DNA of 38,358 bases from Clostridiaceae bacterium (GTDB taxonomy: Bacteria; Bacillota; Clostridia; CAYPLH01; DUMO01): the NCBI GenBank assembly GCA_012839865.1, contig DUMO01000050.1, positions 1-38,358 of the forward strand, in the 5' to 3' direction. Below, one piece after another: positions 25,308 through 34,127 of the stretch (positions within the stretch are counted from its first letter, which is position 1; each line of letters opens with the position of its first letter). The position numbers and the translations under genes are program-made. The notes beneath the pieces are model-generated. The model made no database searches and was not told the origin of the DNA. It saw only the letters and a list, made by a program, of their open reading frames with translations.

Positions 25308-26057
25308 TTATCTTCTTTTCTTAAGTTCATTGTATATATCTTCCGGTTTTACACCGCTATGGACCATCAGGACAAAAAGGTGGTAATACAGATCCGCTAT
25401 TTCGTATATGATTTCACCCGGAGCATTATTTTTCGCTGCAATAATTACTTCGGCGGCTTCCTCTCCTATTTTTTTACATATCTTGTCTATACCCTTGTCA
25501 AAAAGGTAATTTGTATACGAGCCCTCTTTTGGGTTCTTCTTTCTGTCCGAAATAACCTCGTACAATTCCTTCAGAATACCATAGCCGCTTTCAATTTCCC
25601 CGTTATTCGCATTCACGGTTACTTTTTCATAAGCAGTTTTTCCGCCCATGCATTCTGGTTCTGAGGATGCATCATTATTTTTTTCAGTATCTTCAGTTCC
25701 AAAACCCCTGCTTTCGATTTCTACAAAATCACCATCTTTTACTTCTCTGAAATAGCATGAATAATGCCCGGTATGGCATGCATTCCCTACCTGTTCCACC
25801 TTAATCAGGAGCGAATTGTCCTCGCAGTTTATATAAATCGACTTGACGTATTGAAAATTGCCGGAGGTTTCACCCTTAAGCCATAACCTGTTCCGGCTGC
25901 GGCTCCAGTAGTGTACTTTGCCTGTTTCCAATGTTTTGAGCAGTGCTTCCCTGTTCATAAAGGCCAGTATCAAAACCTCTCCCGACCTTGAGTCCTGGGT
26001 TGCAACCGGTATTAAACCTTTTTCATCAAACTTTATTTTTTCAATTATACTATTCAT
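25308..26057 (-). CDS. hisIE: Bifunctional phosphoribosyl-AMP cyclohydrolase / phosphoribosyl-ATP pyrophosphatase
   Basis: 249 residues from the ATG at 26057, which has GGGGAG 8 nt upstream; an in-frame start 75 nt earlier lacks such a site. The HisI domain (1-105) has LAFMNREAL, HYWSRSRNRLWLKGETSGN and the zinc motif ACHTGHYSC (93-101). The HisE domain (161-249) has LYEVISDRKK, KKIGEEAAEVIIAAKN and ELADLYYH-type IADLYYHLFVL. Together these catalyse steps 2 and 3 of histidine synthesis. The linker (about 105-160) is long and acidic, with TEDTEKNNDASSEPE, where most HisIE linkers are short. No other his gene lies in the window, so this is a solitary his locus or a detached operon end. Confidence 0.94.
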   Translation of the reverse strand: MNSIIEKIKFDEKGLIPVATQDSRSGEVLILAFMNREALLKTLETGKVHYWSRSRNRLWLKGETSGNFQYVKSIYINCEDNSLLIKVEQVGNACHTGHYSCYFREVKDGDFVEIESRGFGTEDTEKNNDASSEPECMGGKTAYEKVTVNANNGEIESGYGILKELYEVISDRKKNPKEGSYTNYLFDKGIDKICKKIGEEAAEVIIAAKNNAPGEIIYEIADLYYHLFVLMVHSGVKPEDIYNELKKRR

Positions 26058-26839
26058 TTCAGGTACTCCCCACAAATAATTTTCCAGGATTGAACACAGA
26101 GCTTCAAACCGAAGCTCCGCCATCATTGACATTATATATATTTTACCAGTATTTTTGAAATGTACAAATTTTTTTTATCTGTTATATGCTACTATTCGGG
26201 TTTTATTTTGAACAATCAGCCATGATGCAGCAATTTACTGCAATCTGTTAGCGGTTTTGTCAGTCCTTGTTTTCTATAATTTGCTTAAATCAAAGAGCGC
26301 TTATTACCAATATTCGCTTATACATCCTTGTCTTATCTTTGCAGCGCATCAGGATGGTCCCGAATATGTATCCCGCTACAGGGAAAAAGATCCATGAGCA
26401 CAAGGGAAACCATGTATTTTCCCAACTGGCCCATATTAGTCCTGCCAATGCGTCAATTACAAGAATCGACCCCGGATACCTACCGAACTGTTATCCGGGA
26501 TGCTTTAAATATCACTGTGGTCTGGGATGGTGGTATCATGTTGAAATGGTTTTATGACAGGGATTACCGTATTTTCGTTTTCGGGTATTTTTGCGGATTG
26601 TCATGCTTGCTGTTGCTGAACAAGGTGGGTATGTTGAGCCTGGAGTTTTTTGAGAGGGTTGCAGGGTGGATTAGATGAGAGATAAAGGGCTATCCATGCT
26701 GCACCTTAGCCGGTACAGCATGGATAGCCACTTAAAATTTTCACAGTCTGTTGAATGTGATAATTCTCGCAATTAAACAGTGCTTAATCTAATTCCTGTT
26801 ATAGGGAACAATGAAATAAGGTGTCCCTTTACGCTGTTA
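26058..26839. other. Long region between hisIE and the DUF1540 gene without a recognisable gene
   Basis: About 780 bp. On the plus strand an open frame spans 26328-26678 (116 codons; an inner ATG at 26394 has a weak AGGGA). Its product resembles nothing I know, and a second plus frame is open over much of the same stretch. A strong hairpin follows at 26688-26729. Base composition is like coding DNA, so a decayed gene is possible. Confidence 0.4.
26688..26729. other. Perfect 14-bp stem-loop
   Basis: GGCTATCCATGCTG (26688-26701) and CAGCATGGATAGCC (26716-26729) with a 14-nt loop. Neither side has a long T tract. It lies 10 nt after the stop of the unassigned plus frame and 110 nt past the DUF1540 stop. 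A terminator or an inserted palindromic element are both possible. Confidence 0.65.
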
Positions 26840-27028
26840 TCACATATTCCCTTGCGCCTGGTCCTCAGGAATAAATGTTGCACAGTCGGTATCCTGTGAA
26901 TCACTTGCATTCCTTGGAGTAACTTCAATTTTTTCAGCGCTGCAATAGTCTCCTGACATGTAGTAATGGCATGTATTAACCATGCATTTAATTCCTTCAT
27001 TGGGACGATTCATTTTATTTACCTTCAT
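26840..27028 (-). CDS. DUF1540 domain protein (small cysteine-rich)
   Basis: 62 residues with the DUF1540 pattern: IKCMVNTCHYY (C15, C20), SGDYCSAEKIEV (C29) and a late DCATF (C49). The four cysteines suggest a metal site. The family is widespread in clostridia, often as tandem domains, and has no assigned function. Start ATG with CAGGAGG 9 nt upstream. It stands alone about 80 nt after the thioesterase gene and in the same direction, so the two may be co-transcribed. Confidence 0.87.
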   Translation of the reverse strand: MKVNKMNRPNEGIKCMVNTCHYYMSGDYCSAEKIEVTPRNASDSQDTDCATFIPEDQAQGNM

Positions 27029-27111
27029 AATTATGCAACCTCCTGTTTAATTTTGCCGCTCTATTATTTTTCGCAAACATTTTATATTAATACACAGGAG
27101 TGCATACCAAT

Positions 27112-27507
27112 TTATAGCTCGGAACCCAATTTATAACCTAATGCAGATACTCTTGCAACCAAAACCTTATCTTCGTCAAAGATGTCCACGTTAAACCCGC
27201 AGATTTTCCTGCCGGAAGAAATTTCTTTAGCTTCTGCTGTTATAACTTTTCCTTTGGGCGATTTAAAATATGAAATATTTACATTGATGCCCAGAGTAAC
27301 AATTCCTCCTGAATTTGAGGCCGCTGCAAAAGCAAAATCAGCCAACGTAAATATTGCTCCGCCCTGAACCCTGTTTACACCGTTCAAATGATTTTCGGTA
27401 ATTTCCATCCTTGCCACGGCAAAACCCGGTTCAGCCCTGACAAGCTTTATTCCGGCTAATGCGGCAAATCTGTCATTCTCCAAATATTTCAACGCATTTT
27501 GTTCCAC
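27112..27507 (-). CDS. PaaI-type hotdog-fold thioesterase
   Basis: 131 residues. Single hotdog domain with ENHLNGVNRVQGGAIFTLADFAFA, the helix and active-site region, and strand ILGINVNISYFKSPKGK. PaaI-like enzymes hydrolyse acyl-CoA or aryl-CoA thioesters, usually as tetramers. The common HGG of the family is QGG here, a known type of variation, so activity is not excluded. GTG start with AAGGTG 7 nt upstream. Substrate unknown; neighbours give no clear pathway. Confidence 0.86.
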   Translation of the reverse strand: MEQNALKYLENDRFAALAGIKLVRAEPGFAVARMEITENHLNGVNRVQGGAIFTLADFAFAAASNSGGIVTLGINVNISYFKSPKGKVITAEAKEISSGRKICGFNVDIFDEDKVLVARVSALGYKLGSEL

Positions 27508-27604
27508 TTTTTATCACCTTTTCATCTTTATTTGCTCTCATATGACTTCAGGTACAGTTCAGGTGAAGCTTGATATTAATTGAAGGAGCCTTGATTTGCC
27601 GGTG

Positions 27605-28138
27605 TCACATTCTGGCATATGCTATTAAATCGTTGATTTTTTCTTTCCTGGTATAATCAACAGGTTTGTCATATATGCTTAGCATGCCCTTTTCATCCGG
27701 CGTTAATTTTCCACCTTTTTTCTCTTTGATTTTTATTTTCATTTTTAAAAGGGACATTAAAAATTTGTCAAAGGGCGGAAGTTTGGCATAGTTAAATCCA
27801 CCTCTAAAGTAGAAAAACCGTATTTGCTCTCTTTGCTCCGGAGTAAAATTTTTCTCAGTAACTTCATCGGTTACGTTTTCTCTGAACGGCGAGGCTCCTG
27901 TTGCAAAAACAATAATCTTTTTCCCTTTAAGCCTGTCAAAATTCCGTTTAATGAATTTAATACCGTCAATTCCGACAGCATGCAGACTTCCTCCATAAAT
28001 TACCGTATCATAATCTGAAAGGGTGCTTATTTCAACCGTTGAAACATCAAATAAATCGGCCTTCAACTCTTTTGCTATCCATTCTGCATATTTTTTGGTA
28101 TAGCCTGTTTTGGACTTGTAAATTACAACTGCATTCAT
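27605..28138 (-). CDS. Flavodoxin-domain protein (Flavodoxin_5 / HemG-like)
   Basis: About 177 residues from the ATG at 28138, with GGAG 12 nt upstream; earlier in-frame starts lack a usable site. FMN-binding phosphate loop YKSKTGYTKKYAEWI (about 7-21), YDTVIYGGSLHAVGIDG (isoalloxazine loop) and VFATGASPF. This short-chain, HemG-like group reduces or oxidises small substrates or proteins; in anaerobes the role is usually unknown. The C-terminal half (about 110-177) is Lys-rich and not distinctive. No haem synthesis gene is near. Confidence 0.85.
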   Translation of the reverse strand: MNAVVIYKSKTGYTKKYAEWIAKELKADLFDVSTVEISTLSDYDTVIYGGSLHAVGIDGIKFIKRNFDRLKGKKIIVFATGASPFRENVTDEVTEKNFTPEQREQIRFFYFRGGFNYAKLPPFDKFLMSLLKMKIKIKEKKGGKLTPDEKGMLSIYDKPVDYTRKEKINDLIAYARM

Positions 28139-28261
28139 AAGTCTTTGCATCTCCTTTAATATGTAAAATATAAGAAAAATCTGCACCCCTTGTTGTTTTT
28201 CTGCTGCATGCCGCCAGGGTCAATCTGTTCCCCGGTAATTACAATTATAATTTATGCAACA

Positions 28262-29045
28262 TCATCTTTGACCGTCAGGTTCAGGCGGTTCAATTTTGCC
28301 TTGCCCGTCGGATAAATCAGGTGGAGTAATCCTTCCCGGCATATCCGGCGGTATTGTTATTCATCTTTGACTGTCGTCAGTTTCACCGGGCGGTATTATC
28401 CTCCATTGACCGTCTTCACTTTCGCCCGGTGGTATTATCCTCCATTGCCTGTCTGACATATCAGGCGGTACTATCCACCTTTGCCCGCCAGAATTATCGG
28501 GTGGCACAATCCTCCATTGACCGTCTGGTATATCCGGTGGTATTATACTTCTTTGATTGTCGTTAGTTTCGTCCGGCGGTATTACCCTTCTTTCAGAGCC
28601 TTCTTTTTTATTTTCCCCTCCGATGCATATACCATCATCTATTTTGGGAGCAGGAATCCCTATTTTATCGTTGGTTTCCGGTGGCGGGAGCAATATAATG
28701 GAACACTCTTTCCCAAAGGTATTGGCTGAATACCTCACCACATCCTCCCTTTCAACAGAAGGTATCTGCAAAGGTTTCCTTTCATCTGTTGTATTCTCAT
28801 TCGTTGCATTTTCATCTGTTGCGCTTTCATCAGGCGTGTTTTCCAAAAGAGTCTTGCCCGGGTCTGCAAACTGGCTGCAGAGAATCTTTTCCCCAGGCAT
28901 CCACTCTTTTTCACTGAAACAATCTTCCGTAATATCCGTATCCTGTCCTGGAGTGTCCCCGGCATCCTGTGCCTGAATTGAATATGAAGGAACAAATATC
29001 ATTAATACAAGCAAAAAAAACAATAAGTTTCTTCACTGTCAACAT
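28262..29045 (-). pseudogene. Probable full extent of the IPPD-repeat gene, interrupted by a frameshift and a TGA
   Basis: ATG at 29045 follows AAGGAGG by 8 nt and encodes MLTVKKL, a fitting signal-peptide N-region. The frame shifts at an eight-A run (29013-29020 on the plus strand). With seven A residues, the reading would continue directly into the hydrophobic core and repeats. At the other end, after the TGA at 28361-28363, the same frame stays open for 32 codons that continue the repeats (ITIPPDMPG, RITPPDLSDG, IEPPEPDGQR) to a TGA at 28262-28264. The first TGA follows QR where another unit has QRW, consistent with TGG to TGA. Decay, phase variation or sequence error are the options. Confidence 0.65.
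28361..29023 (-). CDS. Secreted repeat protein with IPPD repeats (frame as it stands)
   Basis: 220 residues in the uninterrupted frame. It begins with a hydrophobic stretch (FFLLVLMIFVPSYSIQA) that looks like the back two thirds of a signal peptide, followed by an acidic spacer with DESATDENATNENTTDE. From about residue 140 come repeats of 11-13 residues of the form R-I-[IV]-P-P-D/G-x-x-D-x-Q-W. The only start for this frame is a TTG at 29023 without a ribosome binding site. The good site AAGGAGG lies before an ATG at 29045 in another frame (see the longer entry). No enzyme motif is visible; a surface or matrix role is only a guess. Confidence 0.6.
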   Translation of the reverse strand: MFFLLVLMIFVPSYSIQAQDAGDTPGQDTDITEDCFSEKEWMPGEKILCSQFADPGKTLLENTPDESATDENATNENTTDERKPLQIPSVEREDVVRYSANTFGKECSIILLPPPETNDKIGIPAPKIDDGICIGGENKKEGSERRVIPPDETNDNQRSIIPPDIPDGQWRIVPPDNSGGQRWIVPPDMSDRQWRIIPPGESEDGQWRIIPPGETDDSQR

Positions 29046-29143
29046 ATCCGGCACCTCCTTGAAAAATGGCATTGGCTGGTTTTCCCAGACTATTTGTTAA
29101 TCCACTTCCACATAAGAGACGCTTAATTTACAAAATTTGTTCC

Positions 29144-30130
29144 TTACCTGCCCGCATGCTCCTGTATTTTCAAGGTATCCCTTGTTACTCTGAAAACGCT
29201 TTCGGTATCTATATAAGTTTTTTTGCCCTTAAGTTCATCTAAAAACACGCTTAGGCAATCCCCGGTATCAATATCGGGAGCCGTAATGATTTCCGAACCC
29301 GGCTTGCCATCCAGGGCAACTAAAATATCCCTTGAAACCGATGAGAATTCCATGACCCCTTTGGTTCCCCAGAACGTAAAGCGCCAATAAAACGGCAGTG
29401 TGTAACCTGAACTGTTTGGTGCTGCATAGGATACATCAGCCATCAAGCCTGCGCCATTTGAAAGCTCTGCCATGAACTGGGCACAATCCTTAAATGACGG
29501 CACTTCTTTTGCAAAAGCGTTCCAGCAGCGAGCTGCAATTACTCTCTTTAATGAAAGTCCGGTCAAATACTCAACCAAATCAATACCATGAACTGCGATA
29601 TCATTTATGGTACCGCCATGTTTCCCTTCTTCAAAATACCATCCTGCCCTTGTGCCATACATTAAAGGATGCTGCCCACCGAAAAATATCGCATGAATTT
29701 CTCCAAGGTTTCCACCTCTGATAAAGTCATAAACCGGCTGGACAACCTTGTTCTGCCTTAAGTCCAGCATACAGCCAACCTTCAGTCCTTTTTGCCGGGC
29801 CAAATCTTCAATTTCATCAAGCTCCGTTTGGGAAATACATAAAGGCTTGTCAGCGTATACATGTTTTCCCGCTTTGAGAGCAGCAATTGCTATGGGTCCC
29901 CTTGCAGAGTAATAATCACCGATTGCCACCACGTCAATATAATCTTCTTTTAACATTTCATCCATGTTGTCATGGGTAAATTTTACATTCAGCTCAGCTT
30001 GAGCGGCAGCCCGCGCCGCCGGGTCCTTCTCATACGCTGCAACAATCTCCACATCCGGATTATTCTCAGCATATTTATACAATAAGTTTATGTGTGGATG
30101 TCTGAATCCCGCAAATGCAATTCTCACCAT
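29144..30130 (-). CDS. Gfo/Idh/MocA-family NAD(P)-dependent oxidoreductase
   Basis: 328 residues. N-terminal Rossmann domain (1-120) with VRIAFAGFRHPHINLLY in place of the usual GxGxxG, DVVAIGDYYSARGPIAIAALKAGKHVYADKPL (family motif DKP), and a C-terminal alpha/beta dimerisation domain with GGTINDIAVHGIDLVEYL (conserved His of the active site). The family oxidises or reduces sugars, inositols or related polyols. Substrate cannot be read here. Start ATG with AAGGA about 12 nt upstream. No sugar-uptake gene is adjacent; it is followed by the IPPD-repeat gene. Confidence 0.9.
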   Translation of the reverse strand: MVRIAFAGFRHPHINLLYKYAENNPDVEIVAAYEKDPAARAAAQAELNVKFTHDNMDEMLKEDYIDVVAIGDYYSARGPIAIAALKAGKHVYADKPLCISQTELDEIEDLARQKGLKVGCMLDLRQNKVVQPVYDFIRGGNLGEIHAIFFGGQHPLMYGTRAGWYFEEGKHGGTINDIAVHGIDLVEYLTGLSLKRVIAARCWNAFAKEVPSFKDCAQFMAELSNGAGLMADVSYAAPNSSGYTLPFYWRFTFWGTKGVMEFSSVSRDILVALDGKPGSEIITAPDIDTGDCLSVFLDELKGKKTYIDTESVFRVTRDTLKIQEHAGR

Positions 30131-30317
30131 TTAATTCACCATTCCTTGTACGTAATATTTTTGTTTTGCAGTGGAATCCGTGGATCTGCTGATAAATGCC
30201 CTTTTTTCAAAATCACCAGAAAAATTTTGGGCTTTTATGGTTAAATCACCCGAAGAAAGGCTGTTTTTCAGCAGTCTCGAATCCCCTGCCATCCGATCTT
30301 ATGCCCGCTTCAGAATA

Positions 30318-32969
30318 CTACTTCTTAAGCGAATTTATTCTTTCAACTACTTTATTATACATACTCGTATACTTTTCCTTCTTCTCCCGCTCTTCCTGAA
30401 CTATATTGGCAGGAGCTTTTTCGACAAAGTTGGGGTTGCCCAGCTTTTTATCAACCCTATCAATTTCACTTTGCAAATTGTTCTTCTCTTTTTCAAGCCT
30501 TTCAATTTCTTTATCAATATCGATCAGCTCTTCCAGAGGTATGAATATTTCTGCTCCCTCAACAACACATGATGCTGCATTGGAGGCAATTCCCGATTTA
30601 TCCCTTTGTACCAGCATGCTTGAAGCCCCTGCAAGGCGTTCAAAGAAGATTTTGCCTTCCTTAAATATATTACCCGTTTCCGGATTTGCAACAACAATAA
30701 ATATTTTGGTCTTCCTTGTGGGAGGAACGTTCATTTCTGCCCTTACATTCCTTATGCTTCTTATTGCATCCATGATTAGCATGGTTTTGCTTTCATCTTC
30801 AGGGAAATTGAACTTCTCACTATAAACAGGCCATTCAGATATCATAATGCTTGCATCGTCGTTTATCAAATGCCTGTAAATTTCCTCAGAAATGAAGGGC
30901 ATGAACGGATGCAAAAGCTTCATGGATGTCCCAAGGACATAATTTAACACATACTGGGCTTCAAGCCTGGATTGGCTCTCCCGGTCAAAAAGCCTTGGCT
31001 TTGTAAGCTCTATATACCAGTCGCAGAATTCTTCCCAGATGAATTCATAAATTTTCTGCAGGGCTATTCCAAGCTCAAACTTTTCAAGGTTTGATGTGAT
31101 CTCGGCAGTAATGCTGTTAACCCTGCTTAAAATCCACCTGTCTGCAAAGGTCAGTTTGTCAAAATCAACTTTTGAGAAATCAAGCTCCTCATCAAAGTTC
31201 ATAAGCACAAACCTGGACGCATTCCAGATTTTATTTGCAAAATTCCTTCCCGCCTCAAGCTTGCTTTCAGAGAACCTCAGGTCATTTCCGGGCGAAACGC
31301 CTATAGTCAGTGCAAATCGGAGAGCATCAGTTCCATACCTGTCAATTACCTCGAGGGGGTCAATCCCGTTCCCCAGGGACTTGCTCATTTTCCGCCCCAA
31401 TTCATCTCGCACGATTCCATGGATGAACACATATTTGAAAGGCTCCCTGTCCATATGCTCCATACCTGAAAAAATCATGCGGGCAACCCAGAAGAATATT
31501 ATGTCGTAACCAGTAACCAGCACACTTGTAGGATAGAAATATTTCAAATCACCGGTTTCCTTTGGCCAGCCCAGAGTTGAGAAAGGCCACAAAGCTGAAC
31601 TGAACCAGGTATCCAGTGTATCCGGGTCCTGCTCGATGTTTGAACTGTTACACTTTGGGCATTTTCCCGGTGTTTCTCTTGAAACAATCATCTCTCCGCA
31701 ATCCTTGCAATAATATGCGGGTATCCTGTGTCCCCACCATAATTGTCTGGAAATGCACCAGTCCTGAATGTTTTCCATCCAGTTGAAATATATCTTTGAG
31801 AACCTGTCGGGAACAAACCGGATGGTCCCGTCCTTTACAACTTCTATAGCTCTTTTGGCCAGAGGCTTCATTTTAACAAACCACTGCATTGAGACGGCAG
31901 GCTCAATATCCGTACTGCAGCGGTAGCATTGGCCTACATTATGCTTAATGCTTTCAATTTTCAACAAAAATCCAAGTTTCTCAAGGTCTGCTACAACTTT
32001 TGCACGGGCTTCATAGCGGCTTTGACCTTTGTATATCCCTGCGTTTTCAGTCATTGTGGCATCGTCCCCGATAACCTTGATTTGTTTGAGGTTATGCCTT
32101 AAGCCAATCTCAAAGTCATTGGGGTCATGGGCGGGTGTAATTTTAACCGCACCGGTGCCAAATTCCATTTCAACATAATCATCCGCTATTATTGGTATCT
32201 CCCTGTTCATAAGAGGAAGTATTACTGTCTTTCCAACAAGGTGTTTGTACCTTTCGTCATCGGGATGTACCGCTACCGCCGTATCCCCAAGCATGGTCTC
32301 CGGCCTTGTTGTAGCTACCGTAATAAACTCATCACTGTCCTTAACCGGGTATTTTATATACCAGAGCTTTCCTTCCTTCTCCTCATATTCAACTTCAGCG
32401 TCTGAAATTGACGTATTGCATTTGGGGCACCAGTTGATTATCCTCTCTCCCCTGTAAATCAGACCTTTTTCATAAAGCCTTACAAAGACCTCCTTAACGG
32501 CTTCCGACAGCCCCTCATCCATGGTAAAGCGCTCCCGGTCCCAGTCACAGGAGCTGCCGAGCTTCTTAAGCTGCTCCACAATACGTCCTCCGTAGTGTTT
32601 CTTCCATTCCCATGCCCTTTCAAGGAACTTTTCACGGCCAATCATTTCCTTGGTCAGGCCTTCCTTCGCCATAGCCTCTACAATCTTGGCCTCAGTGGCA
32701 ATGCTTGCATGGTCTGTTCCGGGAAGCCACAGGGTGGAATACCCCTGCATCCTTCTCCAGCGAATCAGAATATCCTGAAGGGTATTATCCAGTGCATGCC
32801 CCATGTGAAGCTGCCCTGTAATATTCGGAGGGGGTATCACAATTGTAAAAGGAGTCTTGCTTTCATCAATTTCAGCATGAAAATATCCTTTTTCCATCCA
32901 CTCGTTATACAGTCTGTCTTCAACCTTTTTAGGGTCGTAGACCTTATCAAGAATCTTATTGTTTTCCAT
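30318..32969 (-). CDS. valS: Valyl-tRNA synthetase
   Basis: 883 residues, normal bacterial size. Class I signature HMGH (55-58) within PPPNITGQL, the editing (CP1) domain (about 200-350) with [12 protein letters not shown], a zinc-knuckle region (C421, C424, C437, C440), KMSKS (527-531), the anticodon-binding domain (about 650-780) and a C-terminal coiled coil (about 815-883). It charges tRNA-Val and edits mischarged threonine. ATG start with GGAGGT about 9 nt upstream. Transcribed after a small membrane-protein gene and a valine-type T-box leader. Confidence 0.98.
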   Translation of the reverse strand: MENNKILDKVYDPKKVEDRLYNEWMEKGYFHAEIDESKTPFTIVIPPPNITGQLHMGHALDNTLQDILIRWRRMQGYSTLWLPGTDHASIATEAKIVEAMAKEGLTKEMIGREKFLERAWEWKKHYGGRIVEQLKKLGSSCDWDRERFTMDEGLSEAVKEVFVRLYEKGLIYRGERIINWCPKCNTSISDAEVEYEEKEGKLWYIKYPVKDSDEFITVATTRPETMLGDTAVAVHPDDERYKHLVGKTVILPLMNREIPIIADDYVEMEFGTGAVKITPAHDPNDFEIGLRHNLKQIKVIGDDATMTENAGIYKGQSRYEARAKVVADLEKLGFLLKIESIKHNVGQCYRCSTDIEPAVSMQWFVKMKPLAKRAIEVVKDGTIRFVPDRFSKIYFNWMENIQDWCISRQLWWGHRIPAYYCKDCGEMIVSRETPGKCPKCNSSNIEQDPDTLDTWFSSALWPFSTLGWPKETGDLKYFYPTSVLVTGYDIIFFWVARMIFSGMEHMDREPFKYVFIHGIVRDELGRKMSKSLGNGIDPLEVIDRYGTDALRFALTIGVSPGNDLRFSESKLEAGRNFANKIWNASRFVLMNFDEELDFSKVDFDKLTFADRWILSRVNSITAEITSNLEKFELGIALQKIYEFIWEEFCDWYIELTKPRLFDRESQSRLEAQYVLNYVLGTSMKLLHPFMPFISEEIYRHLINDDASIMISEWPVYSEKFNFPEDESKTMLIMDAIRSIRNVRAEMNVPPTRKTKIFIVVANPETGNIFKEGKIFFERLAGASSMLVQRDKSGIASNAASCVVEGAEIFIPLEELIDIDKEIERLEKEKNNLQSEIDRVDKKLGNPNFVEKAPANIVQEEREKKEKYTSMYNKVVERINSLKK

Positions 32970-33121
32970 TATATTCTAACCTCCAATCAAGTTCATACTT
33001 CAATTAAGAATAAACTGCTGCAAATCTATTTAAGAAAAGCAAATATCAATTTAAACGTATTTTCCGCCGGTACACCTGAATCGCCGCAAGTTACCGGGAT
33101 TATGCATAGAGCTTTTGCAAA

Positions 33122-33364
33122 TCACCTGAAAACTATAAACACCAATATAAATCCAGGTAGTGCAATCAGCATGCCCAGCATCTTGGTGTTGATAACAGCC
33201 TTGTTGTACTTGTATAAATTCAGTTCTTCTTCTCTCATTTCAAAGCTGAAATCACATTTTGTATTCTTATCAAGCTGAAAATGCTCGACAATTTTCCCTG
33301 CTCCGAATACAATTCCCAGTCCTGCTGCAAGCAAGGCAAATGCGATAATTTTTAGTGCCGCCAT
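33122..33364 (-). CDS. Small two-helix membrane protein in the valS T-box operon
   Basis: 80 residues. Helix 1 (about 4-26, IIAFALLAAGLGIVFGAGKIV), a polar middle (about 30-58) with one cysteine and several Glu/Lys, and helix 2 (about 60-79, MLGMLIALPGFILVFIVF). The start is supported by GGTGG 4-7 nt before ATG. It lies directly behind the T-box terminator and 152 nt before valS, so its expression should follow uncharged tRNA-Val. I do not recognise a named family. Possible roles (amino-acid uptake partner, unrelated passenger) are open. Confidence 0.78.
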   Translation of the reverse strand: MAALKIIAFALLAAGLGIVFGAGKIVEHFQLDKNTKCDFSFEMREEELNLYKYNKAVINTKMLGMLIALPGFILVFIVFR

Positions 33365-33387
33365 AATTCCACCACCCGCTTTATAAA

Positions 33388-33667
33388 CTAAAAAAACCTT
33401 TCATCTAAAAACATGGACGAAAGGTATCTTCCGCGGTACCACCAAAATTCCCGTAAGGGCCCTCAATAAAATGTGCATGCCAAAAAAGCAGCTCACATTT
33501 TTAATTTTAACGGATTTACCGCCGCGACCTACCGCATCTTCAGCCGCAGAACTCCCAAGCGACATTCAACAGCCTGTTTCCCGGAGAATCTCTCAGCCGG
33601 TGAATTCTCCTCTCTTTTGGGCATAACTGCCTACTCCTCTTGTTCATCGTGTTTGTTATATAAGCTT
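33388..33667 (-). promoter_or_regulatory. T-box leader, valine specifier
   Basis: On the minus strand: stem I with AGTA and a GGAGAAT/ATTCTCC apical stem, then GTTGAATGTC, where GTC (33563-33561) sits in the specifier position after GAAT and is a valine codon. The T-box core GGTGGTACCGCG (about 33444-33433) follows, and then the terminator. The region controls the membrane-protein gene and valS by binding tRNA-Val, with uncharged tRNA stabilising the antiterminator. Confidence 0.93.
33390..33425 (-). terminator. T-box regulatory terminator
   Basis: ACCTTTCATC (33396-33405) pairs with GACGAAAGGT (33416-33425) with one mismatch; on the minus strand seven T residues follow. It competes with the antiterminator formed by the T-box core. 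Confidence 0.88.
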
Positions 33668-33673
33668 TCATAT

Positions 33674-33703
33674 ATAATACAGCAATATTTTGAAACAAGT
33701 CAA
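33674..33703 (-). promoter_or_regulatory. Promoter of the T-box valS operon
   Basis: Minus strand TTGACT (33703-33698), 18-nt spacer, TATTAT (33679-33674). It lies just upstream of T-box stem I, with a predicted start near 33667. Confidence 0.75.
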
Positions 33704-33803
33704 GGGTTAAATTGCGTTTGGGGAATTCCAACATGGCATGGTGTTATTGTTCAGGGATTATTGATGTAATTGACACAATTCATGAACATTAACAGCATGG
33801 TAA

Positions 33804-33837
33804 CTGAAAAAAATGAAATGTATGCAGAACAATAACA
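33804..33837 (+). repeat. Dispersed 34-bp repeat, copy B
   Basis: Matches 11833-11866 at 32 of 34 positions in the same orientation. Weaker similarity extends to both sides (AACATTA upstream in both). Confidence 0.85.
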
Positions 33838-33955
33838 AATGGCTCATGTCATCACACATTGTACTTTTTGGAAATTAACCATTGAATATCAATATTAATT
33901 TCTATATAATTTAGTTAACATCAAATACTAATACACAGCGGAATACACTTATAAA

Positions 33956-34090
33956 GCCATAGTTTATGATATCGAAGGTTGCTTCATTTTACAAAGACAG
34001 CATGGTTTATGATATATCATAAGCCGCTTCATTTTTTTACAGAAGTGCATGACTTATGACATATTTTTAAACCGCTTTACTTTTCAAAGG
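33956..34090 (+). repeat. Three imperfect 44-47-bp tandem repeats upstream of argJ
   Basis: Units start at 33956, 34000 and 34047. Each has GCATGGTTTATGATAT (or variant), then a CCGCTTCATTTT-like part and a CAAAG/CAGAAG end. The middle unit contains the 16-bp perfect palindrome TTATGATATATCATAA (34007-34022). The last unit ends 38 nt before the argJ start. Confidence 0.8.
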
Positions 34091-34127
34091 CAACAACTAT
34101 GGGATTCTTTGCTGTAAGGATACTGGA

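Larger units (their letters stand above)
33738..34127. other. Noncoding region before argJ with dispersed and tandem repeats
   Basis: No gene is seen. It contains the second copy of the 34-bp repeat (33804-33837) and a three-unit imperfect tandem repeat (33956-34090). The argJ ribosome binding site AAGGA is at 34116-34120. Confidence 0.7.

Noticed and set aside
28361-28363. In-frame TGA read as selenocysteine or programmed read-through
   Set aside because: No selenocysteine element is visible and the position corresponds to Trp in another repeat unit, so a TGG to TGA change is simpler.
28350-28600. Regularly spaced 33-39-bp repeats that could be taken for a CRISPR array
   Set aside because: The repeats are imperfect, without distinct spacers, and lie in frame in a protein with IPPD units.
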